In this document: positions 27,323 to 35,841 of the stretch, in pieces
How the letters are laid out: each line of letters opens with the position of its first letter
Numbering within the stretch: the first letter of the stretch is position 1
Source of the DNA: Sphingomonas_R sp036387535
GTDB lineage: Bacteria; Pseudomonadota; Alphaproteobacteria; Sphingomonadales; Sphingomonadaceae
Direction of reading: 5' to 3'
Assembly: GCF_036387535.1 (NCBI RefSeq)
Contig: NZ_DASVTO010000154.1
Coordinates: 13,804 to 77,803 of the forward strand
DNA length: 64,000 bases
Notes under the pieces: generated by a model
Told to the model about the DNA's origin: nothing
What the model saw: the letters and a program-made list of their open reading frames with translations, nothing else
Databases searched by the model: none
Program-made: the position numbers and the translations under genes

Positions 27323-27781
27323 ATGATGCGGACCTATCTGGTGGTGATCGACGAGAGCGTGGAGGCGCGGGTGGCGTTGCGCTTCGCTGCGCGCCGCGCC
27401 GCAAAGACCGGCGGCGGGATCGAGATCATGGCGCCGATCGCACCGCCCGAATTCGTGCAATGGGGTGCGGTGCAATCCGCGATGGAGGAGGAGGCGCGGA
27501 TCCGGGTCGACGCCCTGATCGCGCAGGTCGCAGGCGAACTGATCGAGGAAACCGGGCTGCGGCCGTCGGTGACGGTGGTACAGGGCGAACCCGTCGCCTG
27601 CGTCCGCGATCGGTTGAAGCGGGAACCCACCATCGCCGCGCTGGTGCTGGGCGCCGCGATCGGCCCGGCGCCGGGCGTGCTCGTCACCCATTTCGCGGGG
27701 GCGGAGGCGGGCATGCTGCGTTGCCCGGTGATGATCGTTCCCGGATCGCTGGACGACGCCGCGATCGACCTGCTCAGCTGA
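27323..27781 (+). CDS. Universal stress protein (UspA-like) domain protein
   Basis: 152 residues from ATG 27323 (AGGGG site upstream); a second ATG follows immediately. It is a single alpha/beta domain with the UspA layout: YLVVIDESVEARVALRFAAR at the N-terminus and a C-terminal segment resembling the nucleotide loop, CPVMIVPGS. The exact ATP-binding glycine pattern is incomplete, so nucleotide binding is uncertain. Divergent from pdhC across 121 bp. Confidence 0.75.
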   Translation: MMRTYLVVIDESVEARVALRFAARRAAKTGGGIEIMAPIAPPEFVQWGAVQSAMEEEARIRVDALIAQVAGELIEETGLRPSVTVVQGEPVACVRDRLKREPTIAALVLGAAIGPAPGVLVTHFAGAEAGMLRCPVMIVPGSLDDAAIDLLS

Positions 27782-27787
27782 TCGGGA

Positions 27788-28480
27788 TCAGATCGACCGG
27801 CGCCCGGCCGGCACTGTCCGCGTTTTGGTGCGAACCGTGCGCTTCGGAGCACGGCCGGGCACATACTCCTCGGTCACCGTCGTGGTGGTCACCGTCCCCG
27901 GCGTCGTGGTGGTCACGATCGTGCCGGGGGCATAGCCGCCGCGCCGCCCGCCATCGGTGACGCGGTCGTCCGACCAGTCCCGCCCCGCCGGGCCTGCGTC
28001 GCCACGGGCCCAGTCGATCCCGGAACGCACCGCGTCCACGCGCCCGTCCGGGCCGACCAGCACGGCATCCTCATAATAGCGTACCCAGCGACGCCCGATG
28101 CCCGGCACGCCCAGGCCCCAGCGCGGATAATCCCGGACGGCGAACGGTGGCGCGGTGAAATAGCTCGGCAATGTCCAGCCGGGATAGGGACGGACATACC
28201 GGCCGCGATAGGGCGGCGGCGGCGCGCGATCCTCCCGCACCCGCAGGTCCGATGCACGCGGGCCCGGTCCGCGTACGTCGGCACGGGGATCGGGACGCAG
28301 GTCGCGCACGCCGCGGGCTTCCGGCCCGGTCCAGCCCTGCCCGGTCCAGCCGCCACCCGCCGGGTTCAACGGAACATCGGGCACCGCGCCGTACCGGCCC
28401 GTCTGCGCGCCGGCCGCCCCGGATAGCAGCATCGCGAACATCGCCGCGCCGGCGCGGCGCCCCCATGTCCTGCTCATCAT
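27788..28480 (-). CDS. RcnB-family periplasmic protein
   Basis: 230 residues. A signal peptide ends near AAGAQ, followed by an Arg/Pro/Gly-rich stretch. The RcnB-like core (about residues 110-165) has YPGWTLPSYFTAPPFAVRDY and RWVRYYEDAVLVGPDGRV. RcnB proteins are small periplasmic factors linked to nickel and cobalt homeostasis in E. coli; in sphingomonads the domain is widespread and of unclear role. The tail is rich in Thr and Arg (VTTTTPGTVTTTTV). The much longer upstream extension of this frame is antisense-like and rejected. Confidence 0.78.
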   Translation of the reverse strand: MMSRTWGRRAGAAMFAMLLSGAAGAQTGRYGAVPDVPLNPAGGGWTGQGWTGPEARGVRDLRPDPRADVRGPGPRASDLRVREDRAPPPPYRGRYVRPYPGWTLPSYFTAPPFAVRDYPRWGLGVPGIGRRWVRYYEDAVLVGPDGRVDAVRSGIDWARGDAGPAGRDWSDDRVTDGGRRGGYAPGTIVTTTTPGTVTTTTVTEEYVPGRAPKRTVRTKTRTVPAGRRSI

Positions 28481-28596
28481 GTCCAATTCGCGCCCCTGCC
28501 GATGCTGCCTGCCCTGCGCGCTCCGCTTATCATGTCCGCCGGGGCGCCGCCACGCCGGCCGCGTCCCGAAACGGGCCAGGGTTCGGGCGGCGATGT

Positions 28597-29094
28597 TCAG
28601 GCGGCGATCCGCGGCGCCAGCATCGCCATCAACGCTTCGCACCCGGTCTGATCGGTCGCGTCGAAGCGGTCGGCGGTCGGGCTGTCCAGATCGAGCACGC
28701 CCAGCAGGCGCCCGTCCGCGATGATCGGCACCACCAGTTCCGACGCCGATGCCGCGTCGCAGGCGATATGCCCCGGAAAGGCATGGACGTCGGCGATCCG
28801 CTGCGTCGTCCGCGTCGCCGCCGCGGCCCCGCACACCCCCTTGCCGAATGCGATCCGGATGCACGCCGCCTTGCCCTGGAACGGCCCCAGCACCAGTTCG
28901 TCGACGCGCGCCGGATCGACCCGGTAAAATCCCGCCCAATTCAGGTCGGGCAGATATTCCCACAGCAAAGCGGCGGCATTCGCCATGTTGGCGATCGCAT
29001 CGGGCTCGTCGGTCGTCAGCGCGTCCAGCGCCGCGGCCAGATCGCGGTACAGGGCCGCCTTGTCGCCGCCATCGGCCATGTCGAACTGATACAT
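28597..29094 (-). CDS. msrC: Free methionine-(R)-sulfoxide reductase (GAF domain)
   Basis: 165 residues, one GAF domain. The three catalytic cysteines of the fRMsr family fall at C78, C88 and C112 (KAACIRIAFGKGVCGA, GHIACD), each six positions earlier than in the E. coli enzyme, as expected from the shorter N-terminus. Other signatures: LNWAGFYRV and ELVLGPFQGK. It reduces free methionine-R-sulfoxide in the cytoplasm using thioredoxin. Fits the neighbourhood of stress and repair genes. Confidence 0.95.
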   Translation of the reverse strand: MYQFDMADGGDKAALYRDLAAALDALTTDEPDAIANMANAAALLWEYLPDLNWAGFYRVDPARVDELVLGPFQGKAACIRIAFGKGVCGAAAATRTTQRIADVHAFPGHIACDAASASELVVPIIADGRLLGVLDLDSPTADRFDATDQTGCEALMAMLAPRIAA

Positions 29095-29117
29095 AAGCTG
29101 TGCCTGCTCCCGATCCG

Positions 29118-29531
29118 TCAGTCGTGCGATGGCCGGCCGCGATCGCGCTTGATCGCGCCGCGGATCGCCTTGCCATCCATCCGCTTGGTCTTGGCCGATC
29201 GACTTGGGCGCGTCTTGACCCGGCGGACGGGCCGCACCAGCGCCGTGGCGACCAGTTCGGCCAGGCGCGCGCGCGCGTCCGCGCGGTTCGCCTCCCGCGT
29301 GCGGTGGGTTCGTGCCATCACCACGATCTCTCCCGCGTCGGTCCAGCGGCTGCCCGCCAGTACCTTCAACCGCGCATAGGCATCGGGGTGCAGCCCCAGC
29401 GCATAGACATCCAGCCGCAATTGCACCGCGGTCGCCACCTTGTTCACATTCTGCCCGCCCGGCCCGGTCGCGGCCAGAAAGCGTTCGCTCAGCGCCTCTT
29501 CGGGCAGCGGCGGCGGCTCAGGCGGCGGCAA
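29118..29531 (-). CDS. arfB: Alternative ribosome-rescue factor ArfB (YaeJ-like)
   Basis: About 137 residues from a TTG at 29531. The catalytic GGQ loop is at residues 25-27 (ATGPGGQNVNKVATAVQLRL), nearly the same position as in E. coli ArfB, which supports the TTG start over the far longer upstream extension. The C-terminus is an Arg/Lys-rich tail (RRVKTRPSRSAKTKRMDGKA) that in this family enters the mRNA channel of stalled ribosomes. It hydrolyses peptidyl-tRNA on non-stop complexes. The 5' end overlaps the end of the pseudouridine synthase gene by 14 bases. Confidence 0.9.
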   Translation of the reverse strand: MPPPEPPPLPEEALSERFLAATGPGGQNVNKVATAVQLRLDVYALGLHPDAYARLKVLAGSRWTDAGEIVVMARTHRTREANRADARARLAELVATALVRPVRRVKTRPSRSAKTKRMDGKAIRGAIKRDRGRPSHD

Positions 29532-30207
29532 GGCCGTCCAGCCCCGGCGCGGTCCACCCGGCAAAGGCCGGCGGCAATGGCGACACCGCGTCGACCGCGG
29601 GCTTTCCCGCCCGCGGCACCGTGATCGTCCAGGCGTGCAACAGCATACCGGGGCCGCCCCGCCCGGCCTGTGCGCCATAGACCGGATCGCCGACGATCGG
29701 GATACCGAGGCCGGTCGCGGCATGAACCCGCAATTGATGCGTGCGCCCGGTCGTGGGCGTGAACAGGATCAGCGCGCGCCCATCGCGCACCGCCACCCGC
29801 CGCCACTGCGTCGACGCGGCCTTGCCCTTGCCCTTGCGCGCGTCGACCACCATCCGCCAGCCATCCTCACGCGTCGACACCTTGGCCAGCGGCAGCGCGA
29901 TCTCGCCCGATTCGCCGTCCGGAACACCGTCCAGCACCGCCAGATAGCGTTTGACCACCGTCCCGGCCTCGAACGCGGCCTGAAACTGTTTATGCGCGCG
30001 CGGCGTGCGCGCCAGCAGCAGGCAGCCGGAGGTATCGCGATCCAGCCGGTGGACGATGGTCGGCCAGCGCTGGAACGTGAAGCGCAGGCTTTCCAGATGG
30101 TTTGCGACCGATATCGCGCCGTCGCGCGGTTCGTCGACCGGCAACCCCGCCGGCTTGTCGACCACGATCGCTTCGGCATCGATGAACAGGACATTATCGG
30201 ACAGCAT
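29518..30207 (-). CDS. RluA-family RNA pseudouridine synthase
   Basis: 229 residues from the ATG at 30207. The catalytic aspartate is D56 in the motif VHRLDRDTSGCLLLART, and the second conserved block is PTTGRTHQLRVHAA. There is no S4 domain. It isomerises uridine to pseudouridine in rRNA or tRNA; the short single-domain form resembles RluA (23S U746 / tRNA U32), but the target cannot be set from sequence. Divergent from ctrA, and its 3' end overlaps arfB. Confidence 0.92.
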   Translation of the reverse strand: MLSDNVLFIDAEAIVVDKPAGLPVDEPRDGAISVANHLESLRFTFQRWPTIVHRLDRDTSGCLLLARTPRAHKQFQAAFEAGTVVKRYLAVLDGVPDGESGEIALPLAKVSTREDGWRMVVDARKGKGKAASTQWRRVAVRDGRALILFTPTTGRTHQLRVHAATGLGIPIVGDPVYGAQAGRGGPGMLLHAWTITVPRAGKPAVDAVSPLPPAFAGWTAPGLDGLAAA

Positions 30208-30350
30208 GCGCGGCCTATGACGGGGATGGGGACGGCGCGCAACCGCGGCACCATCCCGCGCCGTTCGTCGCATGCCCCGCACCGATCTTAAGAGAAACTA
30301 CAGGAGTGATGCGCAAAAGGCACGGCGAACAGAGGTTTTTGAACGGCAGC

Positions 30351-30365
30351 TTAAGGTCGTCTTAA
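30351..30365 (+). promoter_or_regulatory. CtrA box upstream of ctrA
   Basis: TTAA-N7-TTAAC, an exact match to the full CtrA consensus, 90 bp upstream of the ctrA start and 4 bp upstream of the candidate -35. Additional half-sites (TTAA near 30291 and 30391) flank it. This predicts direct autoregulation. Confidence 0.88.
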
Positions 30366-30369
30366 CCTT

Positions 30370-30397
30370 TTGCGTTCATTCCAGCGATAGTTAATAC
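30370..30397 (+). promoter_or_regulatory. Candidate ctrA promoter
   Basis: TTGCGT (30370-30375) and TAATAC (30392-30397) with a 16-base spacer, giving a leader of about 50 bases. The CtrA box sits directly upstream of the -35, a position usual for activation. Confidence 0.5.
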
Positions 30398-30454
30398 ATG
30401 GACGAACGCACGGCCGCCACGACCGGCACCGGCGAGCAGACAGGGATTGTCGAC

Positions 30455-31156
30455 ATGCGCGTGCTGCTGATCGAAGACGAGCCTACGACCGCCAAGGCGA
30501 TCGAACTGATGCTGCATAGCGAAGGCTTCAACGTCTACGCGACCGATCTTGGCGAGGAAGGTCTCGATCTCGGCAAGCTGTATGACTACGACATCATCTG
30601 TCTCGACCTGAACCTGCCCGACATGCACGGCTACGACGTGCTGAAGAAGCTGCGCGTCGCCAAGGTGCAGACACCGGTGATGATCCTTTCGGGCATCGGT
30701 GAAATGGACTCCAAGGTCCGCGCGCTCGGTTTCGGCGCCGATGACTATATTACCAAGCCGTTCCACCGCGAGGAACTGATCGCCCGCATCCACGCGGTCG
30801 TCCGCCGGTCCAAGGGGCATAGCCAGTCGGTCATCCGCACCGGCAAGCTGGCGGTGAACCTGGATGCCAAGACGGTCGAGGTCGATGGCGCCCGCGTCCA
30901 CCTGACCGGCAAGGAATATGCGATGCTGGAGCTGCTGTCGCTCCGCAAGGGCACCACGCTCACCAAGGAAATGTTCCTGAACCACCTCTATGGTGGCATG
31001 GACGAACCCGAACTGAAGATCATCGACGTCTTCATCTGCAAGCTGCGCAAGAAGTTGAGCCTGGCGTGCGGCGGGGACAATTATATCGAAACCGTGTGGG
31101 GCCGCGGCTATGTCCTGCGCGACCCGGAGGAAATGGGCATCGCGCAGGTCGCCTGA
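30455..31156 (+). CDS. ctrA: Cell-cycle master response regulator CtrA
   Basis: 233 residues, OmpR-type. The receiver domain holds the phospho-acceptor D51 (CLDLNLPD), the switch region ILSGIGEMDSKVRALGFGAD and K in DDYITKPFH. The DNA-binding domain is close to identical with Caulobacter CtrA (LTGKEYAMLELLSLRKGTTL, LKIIDVFICKLRKKL, ETVWGRGYVLRDP). It controls cell-cycle, division and motility genes by binding TTAA-N7-TTAA. The ATG at 30455 (MRVLLIEDEP) matches CtrA orthologues; the 19-codon upstream extension is rejected. Confidence 0.98.
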   Translation: MRVLLIEDEPTTAKAIELMLHSEGFNVYATDLGEEGLDLGKLYDYDIICLDLNLPDMHGYDVLKKLRVAKVQTPVMILSGIGEMDSKVRALGFGADDYITKPFHREELIARIHAVVRRSKGHSQSVIRTGKLAVNLDAKTVEVDGARVHLTGKEYAMLELLSLRKGTTLTKEMFLNHLYGGMDEPELKIIDVFICKLRKKLSLACGGDNYIETVWGRGYVLRDPEEMGIAQVA

Positions 31157-31201
31157 CCCTCGCTGCGATGCGGTGACATGGCGCGGATCGGAACCGCGCG
31201 T

Positions 31202-31468
31202 TCAGTGGCGCAGGTCGCCCGGTCCGGCCCCTCCGGTCGCCGGCGCGTCCAGCATGCTCATCGTCACGACGAACAGTAACAAGCCTTTCGAATCCGTCAC
31301 CTCGACCCGGTATTCGCCATGCGGCCACAGCATGTCCGGCCGGTCGCTCAACGTCGCCGCCAGGTAGCGGACCGCCTCGATCCGCGCGTGGATCAGGTCG
31401 GGCAGGTCGACCCCGTCCGGATCGGCATCGATCGATCCGTCGGCCAGGTTGAAATGATAATGGGGCAT
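31202..31468 (-). CDS. DUF6894 family protein
   Basis: 88 residues from the ATG at 31468. The pattern MPHYHFNLADGSIDADPDG near the start and YRVEVTDSKGLLLFVVTMSM later is that of DUF6894, a family of small cytosolic proteins common in Methylobacterium, Bradyrhizobium and Sphingomonas. Function is unknown. Convergent with ctrA, 45 bp apart. Confidence 0.8.
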   Translation of the reverse strand: MPHYHFNLADGSIDADPDGVDLPDLIHARIEAVRYLAATLSDRPDMLWPHGEYRVEVTDSKGLLLFVVTMSMLDAPATGGAGPGDLRH

Positions 31469-31654
31469 GGCTGCAATCCTTTCCATGGCCGGTCCGCGAT
31501 CCGCTTGGTCCCGTCTCTACCGTCAAAACCCCGCTTCCGTTCCCGACCGGCACCGGCCGCCGCGCGAAATAAAGGCGCGCGATTCCCAACCTGAGTTAGG
31601 AACTTGCGGCAGGATGTGCGATTGGATGCCTCCGCATGTTCGGAAGGATCGGTC

Positions 31655-31867
31655 ATGGCGCACTGGAACGAACCGCCCCCCCCGCAAACGCCGATCACCA
31701 TCACGATCACGGACGGCCTGGTCAGCGCGAGCGGCCCGGATCTGGCCGCGGTGCAGATGACGCCCCAGGTCGCCATCGCGACCGGCATCCGCCTGATCGA
31801 GGCCGCCGCCCAGGCGCAGGGCCAGAGCGACGTCTCCGCCAGCCGCGGGTTGCGCGATCAGGCCTGA
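31655..31867 (+). CDS. Small hypothetical protein
   Basis: 70 residues from an ATG preceded by GGAAGGA at 7-base spacing, the main evidence that it is real. The sequence (MAHWNEPPPPQTPITITITD, then a predicted amphipathic helix ATGIRLIEAAAQAQGQ) shows no known motif. Its last 10 bases overlap the end of the convergent MscS gene. Confidence 0.5.
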   Translation: MAHWNEPPPPQTPITITITDGLVSASGPDLAAVQMTPQVAIATGIRLIEAAAQAQGQSDVSASRGLRDQA

Positions 31868-34257
31868 TCTGCGGGGGCTGCGCTGCCATCCCCGCCTGCG
31901 ATCGGTGTGTCGCGGCGCAATCGCACCTCCTGCGGCGGGGTTTCCAGGTGGATGCCGGCCGCGGAGAAGCGGGCGATCATCTCGAACAGGACCGCGCTGC
32001 GCGTCGGATAGGCGGCCCGCGGGCCCGCGACATAGGCGAAGCTCTGCATCTTGACCTGCCCGCCGGCCAGATCGTCGATGAACACCACCGGTTCCGGATC
32101 CTTCAACACACCGGGGTGATCGGCATAGATTTCCAGCAGGATCGTTCGGGCTGCCGCGACGTCGCTGCCGATCGGCACCGCGAACACGATCTGCATCCGC
32201 CCGATCGGATCGGCCAGCGTCATGTTGCGGATCGTCTTGGTGATCAGTTCGGAATTGGGGACGATCAGCGTCGACCGGTCCGCGATCTGGATTTCGGTCG
32301 CGCGCACGCTGATCCGCCGGACGTCGCCCTCCTGATCGCCGATGCGGACCAGATCGCCGATCTTGACCGGTCGTTCCGCCAACAGGATCAGGCCGGATAC
32401 GAAGTTCTGCGTGATCGCCTGCAGACCGAAACCGATGCCGACCGACAGCGCGGACAGCACCAGCGCGATCCGCTCCATCCCGATGCCCAGCGACGCCAGC
32501 GACCACACCACCGCCAGGATGATCCCGGCATAGCGCACCATCGTCGCCACCGAATTGCGCGCGCCGGCGTCCAGCGCGGTCGCCGGCAGGTAGCGTGTTT
32601 CCAGCCAGCGCCCGACCGCACGCATTGCCGCCAATGCGGCCAGCAATACCGCCAGCGCGCGCAGGATCGCGCCGGGCGCGATCGTCACCTGACCCACCGT
32701 GATCCCGTTCGCGGCATCGGTCAGGCGGTCGACCATCGATGTCAGGTCCGACTGGAACCCGACCAGCACGGACGCCAGCGCCAGCATCACCAGAACCAGC
32801 CGCAGCAATGCCGACAGCAGCACGCCCATCTGGTCGATCGTAGCGCCGCGCAGGCCGATCCCGGATCGCGCCGCCCGCCCGAACCGGCTGTCGGACGAGA
32901 AGATCGTGGTCACGATATCGTCGGTGCCGGCCAGCAACAGCGTCACCGCGCCCGCCACCACCGCGATCCACACCGTTTCCCGCATCAGGAACAGCGCGAA
33001 CGGGACATAGCCGAACAGGGCCCCCACCACCGCGACCGCCACCGCGGTCCAGGCGGTTAGCAGCACCAGCGTGATCGCGGCGCGGTGCGGCGACTCGGTT
33101 TCGGCCCCCGCGCCGCCCGCCTGCTCGGCATCCCGCGCCGCCCGCAACCGCGCGATCGTGACCAGCACCGCGATGATCAGCAGCGCATAGGCAAGCGCGA
33201 CGGCCCCCTCACCCGCCACCCGGGCCGACGTCGACACGGCCAGAACACGATTGGCCGCCAGCAGCATCGTCGCCACCAGCGTGATCAGCCCGACTGCCCA
33301 GCTATGCGGACGCAGCGCGGTCGCGGCATCGTCGCTGATCGGCAACAGCCGCCAGCTCGGCTGCCGCCGCAGCAACAGACTGCCGCCCAGCGAGATCATG
33401 AAGGCGGCGATCGTGCTGCCGAACAGGAAATATCCCGCCAACGTGTCCGCACGCGGGCTGAGCGCGCCGGCCCAGCGCAGCCCCTGCACCACCGCAGTCG
33501 CCGCCAGCGCGTTGCTGAGCGTTCCGACCAGCAGGAACCACAGGGCCAGGCCGGTGCGCCGCGCCCGGCTGCCGGGTGCGCTGTTGATCGCATAGCGCCG
33601 GCCTGCCCGTCGCAGCCAGATCCGGATCGGGAAGGCGAGCAGCACCGCCAGCCCGACACCGACCAGCATCATCCAGGCATTGCCGCCGCGCGCCGCGCGC
33701 CAGAATGTCCGCCCCACCTCATCCGCGAACCGCCCGACCCGCCGGCCGTCGCGCGGCAGATCGCGCCAGATGTCGGCCCACAGGGCGGGGCTGAGCGGTG
33801 ACGCTACCCGCGCCGACACGCGTTCGCCAAATTGTTCGGCACGCGCATCCACGATCTCGTCGGACAGCTGCGTCGCTTCGACCGACAACAGCCGGCCACG
33901 TTTGATCGCGCCGTCGATTGCGCCGCGCGCCGTGGCCAGGACCCGCCGTTGCGCCGCGATATCGGGTGCCTCCGCCGCCGCCGGTTTCGGCCCCAGTTCC
34001 GCGATACGTGCATCCACCAGCGCCAGTTCGGGCGTCAGCTGCGCGACCGCATCGTCGGCCAGCCCCTTCACGATCACCGCACGGTCGCGCAGGCTGGCCT
34101 GGACCTCGTTGGTCGCGGAAGCGTCGAACGCCTGATCGATCCGCCGCAATTCGGCCGCCGCGGTGGTCAGCGTCGCTTCGGCGGCGTCGGTGCGGCTTGT
34201 CACCTGTGCGGCGACGGGGGTGGACAGGGTCAGCAGAAGAAGGAGAAGCCAGCGCAT
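31858..34257 (-). CDS. Large MscS-family mechanosensitive channel (DUF3772-containing)
   Basis: 799 residues. A cleavable signal (MRWLLLLLLTLSTPVAAQ) precedes a ~150-residue periplasmic domain of DUF3772 type, then about ten membrane helices. The MscS channel core is near residues 580-760, with the pore-lining helix and following beta domain (LSVGIGFGLQAITQNFVSGL, ERPVKIGDLVRIGDQEGDV). This arrangement resembles MscK/YbiO-type channels that open under osmotic downshock. Start fixed at the ATG of the signal peptide (34257). Confidence 0.93.
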   Translation of the reverse strand: MRWLLLLLLTLSTPVAAQVTSRTDAAEATLTTAAAELRRIDQAFDASATNEVQASLRDRAVIVKGLADDAVAQLTPELALVDARIAELGPKPAAAEAPDIAAQRRVLATARGAIDGAIKRGRLLSVEATQLSDEIVDARAEQFGERVSARVASPLSPALWADIWRDLPRDGRRVGRFADEVGRTFWRAARGGNAWMMLVGVGLAVLLAFPIRIWLRRAGRRYAINSAPGSRARRTGLALWFLLVGTLSNALAATAVVQGLRWAGALSPRADTLAGYFLFGSTIAAFMISLGGSLLLRRQPSWRLLPISDDAATALRPHSWAVGLITLVATMLLAANRVLAVSTSARVAGEGAVALAYALLIIAVLVTIARLRAARDAEQAGGAGAETESPHRAAITLVLLTAWTAVAVAVVGALFGYVPFALFLMRETVWIAVVAGAVTLLLAGTDDIVTTIFSSDSRFGRAARSGIGLRGATIDQMGVLLSALLRLVLVMLALASVLVGFQSDLTSMVDRLTDAANGITVGQVTIAPGAILRALAVLLAALAAMRAVGRWLETRYLPATALDAGARNSVATMVRYAGIILAVVWSLASLGIGMERIALVLSALSVGIGFGLQAITQNFVSGLILLAERPVKIGDLVRIGDQEGDVRRISVRATEIQIADRSTLIVPNSELITKTIRNMTLADPIGRMQIVFAVPIGSDVAAARTILLEIYADHPGVLKDPEPVVFIDDLAGGQVKMQSFAYVAGPRAAYPTRSAVLFEMIARFSAAGIHLETPPQEVRLRRDTPIAGGDGSAAPADQA

Positions 34258-34310
34258 GACCGTGCGCTCTAGCCGTTCGGGCCGCGCGGTTGAAGTGTGG
34301 GCAGGCGCGT

Positions 34311-35699
34311 TTAGCGCGCGCCGTCGTTCCACAGCAGCACCCTGACCGTCTGCAACAGGATCAACAGGTCCAGGAACGGGGTGTAATTCTTCGCATAATA
34401 AAGATCATATTCCAGCTTGTGACGCGCATCGTCCAGGCTGGCGCCATAGGGATAATTGATCTGCGCCCAGCCGGTAATACCCGGCTTCATCATGTGGCGC
34501 TCCGCATAGAAGGGCAGTTTCGACTCCAGGTCGGTCACGAACTGCTGGCGTTCCGGGCGCGGCCCGACGAAGCTCATGTCGCCGGTCAGCACGGTCCACA
34601 CCTGCGGCAGTTCGTCGACGCGCGCCTTGCGGATGATGCGGCCGACGCGCGTGATCCGCGGATCGTCCTTCTCCGCCCAGATCGCCTGCCCGGCCACCTC
34701 GGCATCGACCCGCATCGATCGCAGTTTCAGGATCGAGAATTCGACGCCGTACAGACCGACTCGCTTCTGCCGATAGAAGGCCGGCCCGCGGCTTTCCAGC
34801 TTGATGGCGATCGCGAACAGCAGGATCAGGGGTGCGGCGAGGATCAGCAGCGCCAGGCTGACGATCAGGTCGAAGATCCGCTTCGCGAATTTCGACAGCA
34901 TCTGCCCGGATGAAAATCCGTCCGAGAAGATCAGCCACGACGGATTGACGCTGTCCAGGTCGACCCGCCCCGTCTCGCGCTCGAAAAAGCTCGACAGTTC
35001 GTTGACATGCACGCCCGTCGTCTTGATCCGCAACAGATCGGCCAGCGGCAGCGCGTTGCGACGCTCGTCCAGCGCCAGCACGACTTCGCTGGCATTCAGG
35101 TTGACGACATGCTCCGCCAGGCTTTCGATCGCATCGCGGTGGATCGACGAGGTGATCCGCGGCGGATCCTGGGTCATGCCGATATAGCCGACGACCAGGA
35201 AACTGGCGCCCGGCAGCTTCGACAGTTCGCGAATCCGCTCTGCCCGCCGGCCTGCGCCCAGCACCATGATCCGCCGCTTGAACGCATGCCCGCCGATCAT
35301 GCCGCCGAACAGCGCGCGAAACAGCATCAGCGCCAGAAACGCGACACCGGTCGCATAGACGGAATTGGACCGCCACAGCACCAGACCGGGCGTCAGAAAG
35401 AACAGCAATGCCAGGAAGATCAGCCCCAGCACCATGGCGACCAGCAGCCGCGCCGCCGCAAACCGCATCGATTGCAGCGCGTCGGTGCCATAGGCGCCGA
35501 CCGCCAGCATCGCCAGTTGCAGCGCGCCCGCCAGGCTGAGCAATTGCGCCATCCGGTTTTGGATCGGTTCTACCCGCGACCCCAGCTGCCAGATCCGCAA
35601 CACCCAGCCGGCTTCGGCACAGGCAACCAGCAACCCGAATTCCAGAACCGCCAGCAACAGCACCGCATAAGGCACATAATGTTTGAACAGCCTGATCAC
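34311..35699 (-). CDS. Exopolysaccharide polyprenyl glycosylphosphotransferase (EpsB_2 type)
   Basis: 462 residues: four or five N-terminal membrane helices, a CoA-binding-like Rossmann region (MVLGAGRRAERI) and the C-terminal bacterial sugar-transferase domain starting at KRIFDLIVSLALLILAAPLI. Catalytic-region motifs include YRQKRVGLYGVEFSILKLRS and QVWTVLTGDMSFVGPRPER. The phrase FFERETGRVDLDSVNPSWLI is typical of the EpsB_2 subgroup linked to exopolysaccharide / PEP-CTERM loci. It places the first sugar phosphate on undecaprenyl phosphate. Divergent from manC; the rest of a polysaccharide cluster is not here. Confidence 0.93.
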   Translation of the reverse strand: MIRLFKHYVPYAVLLLAVLEFGLLVACAEAGWVLRIWQLGSRVEPIQNRMAQLLSLAGALQLAMLAVGAYGTDALQSMRFAAARLLVAMVLGLIFLALLFFLTPGLVLWRSNSVYATGVAFLALMLFRALFGGMIGGHAFKRRIMVLGAGRRAERIRELSKLPGASFLVVGYIGMTQDPPRITSSIHRDAIESLAEHVVNLNASEVVLALDERRNALPLADLLRIKTTGVHVNELSSFFERETGRVDLDSVNPSWLIFSDGFSSGQMLSKFAKRIFDLIVSLALLILAAPLILLFAIAIKLESRGPAFYRQKRVGLYGVEFSILKLRSMRVDAEVAGQAIWAEKDDPRITRVGRIIRKARVDELPQVWTVLTGDMSFVGPRPERQQFVTDLESKLPFYAERHMMKPGITGWAQINYPYGASLDDARHKLEYDLYYAKNYTPFLDLLILLQTVRVLLWNDGAR

Positions 35700-35841
35700 A
35701 TGCCTTGTCCGTTCCCGGCCGCTTCGGTATCCGATCGCTCCTGCACCAAGTTTCCGAACATTTCCTGAAGCTGGAACCTCGGCGGCTGGAACGCTGGCAA
35801 GCGCCTGGCCGGCAGGTGCGATCTATTGGGGGAAATACCGG

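Noticed and set aside
27788..29176. 462-codon extension of the RcnB-like frame across the GAF gene
   Set aside because: The upstream part lies over fRMsr in another frame and has no family signal; the signal-peptide ATG at 28480 is the true start.
31157..31201. Small GCGCGG/CCGCGC hairpin after ctrA
   Set aside because: Only a 6-bp stem with no T-run; too weak to call a terminator.
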